Part shown: positions 7,292 to 7,581 of the stretch, one piece after another
Position numbering within the stretch: the first letter of the stretch is position 1
How the letters are laid out: each line of letters starts with the position of its first letter
Source: Trueperaceae bacterium
Lineage (GTDB): Bacteria > Deinococcota > Deinococci > Deinococcales > Trueperaceae
Assembly: GCA_007121175.1 (NCBI GenBank)
Contig: SKMG01000057.1
Coordinates: 1-7,581, forward strand
Length of the DNA stretch: 7,581 nucleotides
Direction of reading: 5' to 3'
Program-made: the position numbers and the translations under genes
Notes under the pieces: generated by a model
Seen by the model: only the letters and a program-made list of their open reading frames with translations
What the model was told of the DNA's origin: nothing
Database searches by the model: none

Positions 7292-7315
7292 CCGGGCGGC
7301 CCGCAGGTCGCCCGG
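7292..7315 (-). terminator. GC hairpin after the ceramidase-like gene
   Basis: CCGGGCG (7292-7298) and CGCCCGG (7309-7315) form a 7-base-pair stem with a 10-base loop, 8 bases after the stop codon of the partial gene. No T-run follows. It may end the incoming transcript before the URO-D start; apart from this hairpin and the hexamer above, the gap 7242-7323 shows nothing. Confidence 0.3.
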
Positions 7316-7323
7316 CACAGCCG

Positions 7324-7581
7324 TCATCCCGACGATCGCTGCTCGGGCTGTAGGTGAGGCTCTCGCTCTCGGCGAGCCTCGCGCAGGAGTGTACGGGCGC
7401 GCTCCACCAGGCGCTCTGCGACGTTCGACCGGAACGGTGGACGGTCATACGCTGCGGCCGCCAGCGTCGCCGTGTAGCCGCCCTCGGTGAACTCGCGCTC
7501 GGGCGGCAGGTAGCCGCAGCAGCCGTTGGCGTAGCAGACCACCAGCGTGTGATCGAATGCCGACTCGGCCTTGATCTGCAG
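7324..7581 (-). CDS. C-terminal fragment, neutral/alkaline ceramidase-like protein (partial)
   Basis: Only the last 85 codons are visible; the frame is open to the window edge and the gene starts beyond 7581. The visible part begins LQIKAESAFDHTLVVCYANG and contains CYANGCCGYLPPEREFTEGGY followed by a short insertion and a helix VAERLVERARTLLREA. The pattern NG..GYLP...F.EGGY, then a closing helix, resembles the end of the catalytic region in neutral/alkaline non-lysosomal ceramidase-type proteins (hydrolysis of an N-acyl linkage), many of which in bacteria have unknown substrates. The catalytic serine and metal ligands would lie upstream and cannot be seen. The tail REREPHLQPEQRSSG looks unstructured. 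The gene runs in the same direction as the URO-D gene, 82 bases apart. That it is a gene end is well supported; the family is a moderate guess from memory of the motif. Confidence 0.6.
   Translation of the reverse strand: MQIKAESAFDHTLVVCYANGCCGYLPPEREFTEGGYTATLAAAAYDRPPFRSNVAERLVERARTLLREARREREPHLQPEQRSSG

Noticed and set aside
7242..7448. 69-codon upstream extension of the URO-D protein
   Set aside because: It overlaps the end of the ceramidase-like gene, is compositionally unlike the family, and the conserved N-terminus begins just after the ATG at 7241.
1..7581. Search for mobile elements, CRISPR arrays, tRNA genes and defence or biosynthetic clusters
   Set aside because: No terminal inverted repeats, transposase motifs, regularly spaced repeats, cloverleaf-like sequences or recognisable defence proteins were seen; the genes look like ordinary chromosomal accessory genes.

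Overview
The window is GC-rich (72% in one 60-base line counted by hand; the rest looks similar). It holds six protein genes, all on the minus strand, so it is read from right to left. I see no tRNA, rRNA, CRISPR array, insertion sequence or phage gene. The mix of genes suggests a high-GC, free-living bacterium: a large BTAD/NB-ARC/TPR regulator, an ArsR-SRPBCC pair, a non-heme URO-D-family protein and a ceramidase-like protein. Three of the genes also show start signals of the leaderless type. Deinococcota (Trueperales-like), Actinomycetota and Chloroflexota all fit; the sequence alone does not decide between them.

Layout in the direction of transcription. (1) 7581-7324: the last 85 codons of a gene that begins outside the window, resembling the C-terminus of neutral/alkaline ceramidase-type proteins, followed by a GC hairpin. 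(2) 7241-6303: a short URO-D-family protein lacking HemE signatures, followed by a bulged hairpin. (3) 6149-5326: a two-gene operon, an ArsR repressor overlapping by 4 bases an AHSA1-type SRPBCC protein. Its promoter carries nested inverted repeats that look like an autoregulatory operator. (4) 5188-1856: a 1110-residue regulator (winged-helix/BTAD, NB-ARC ATPase, long TPR-like tail) of AfsR-type architecture. (5) 1673-24: an exported TPR protein of a histidine-rich, uncharacterised family. The gap between (4) and (5) holds an 11-base-period direct repeat of the kind SARP/BTAD activators bind.

Inferred working model. The ArsR protein represses its own operon and the SRPBCC partner is made by translational coupling. 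The BTAD ATPase may activate the TPR gene just downstream through the 11-base repeats. UroD, arsR and the BTAD gene lack a convincing Shine-Dalgarno sequence, but each has a TAnnnT hexamer 5-7 bases before its chosen ATG, consistent with leaderless mRNAs. The SRPBCC gene, internal to its operon, has a strong ribosome binding site instead. All gaps between genes are under 300 bases and are described in the feature entries.
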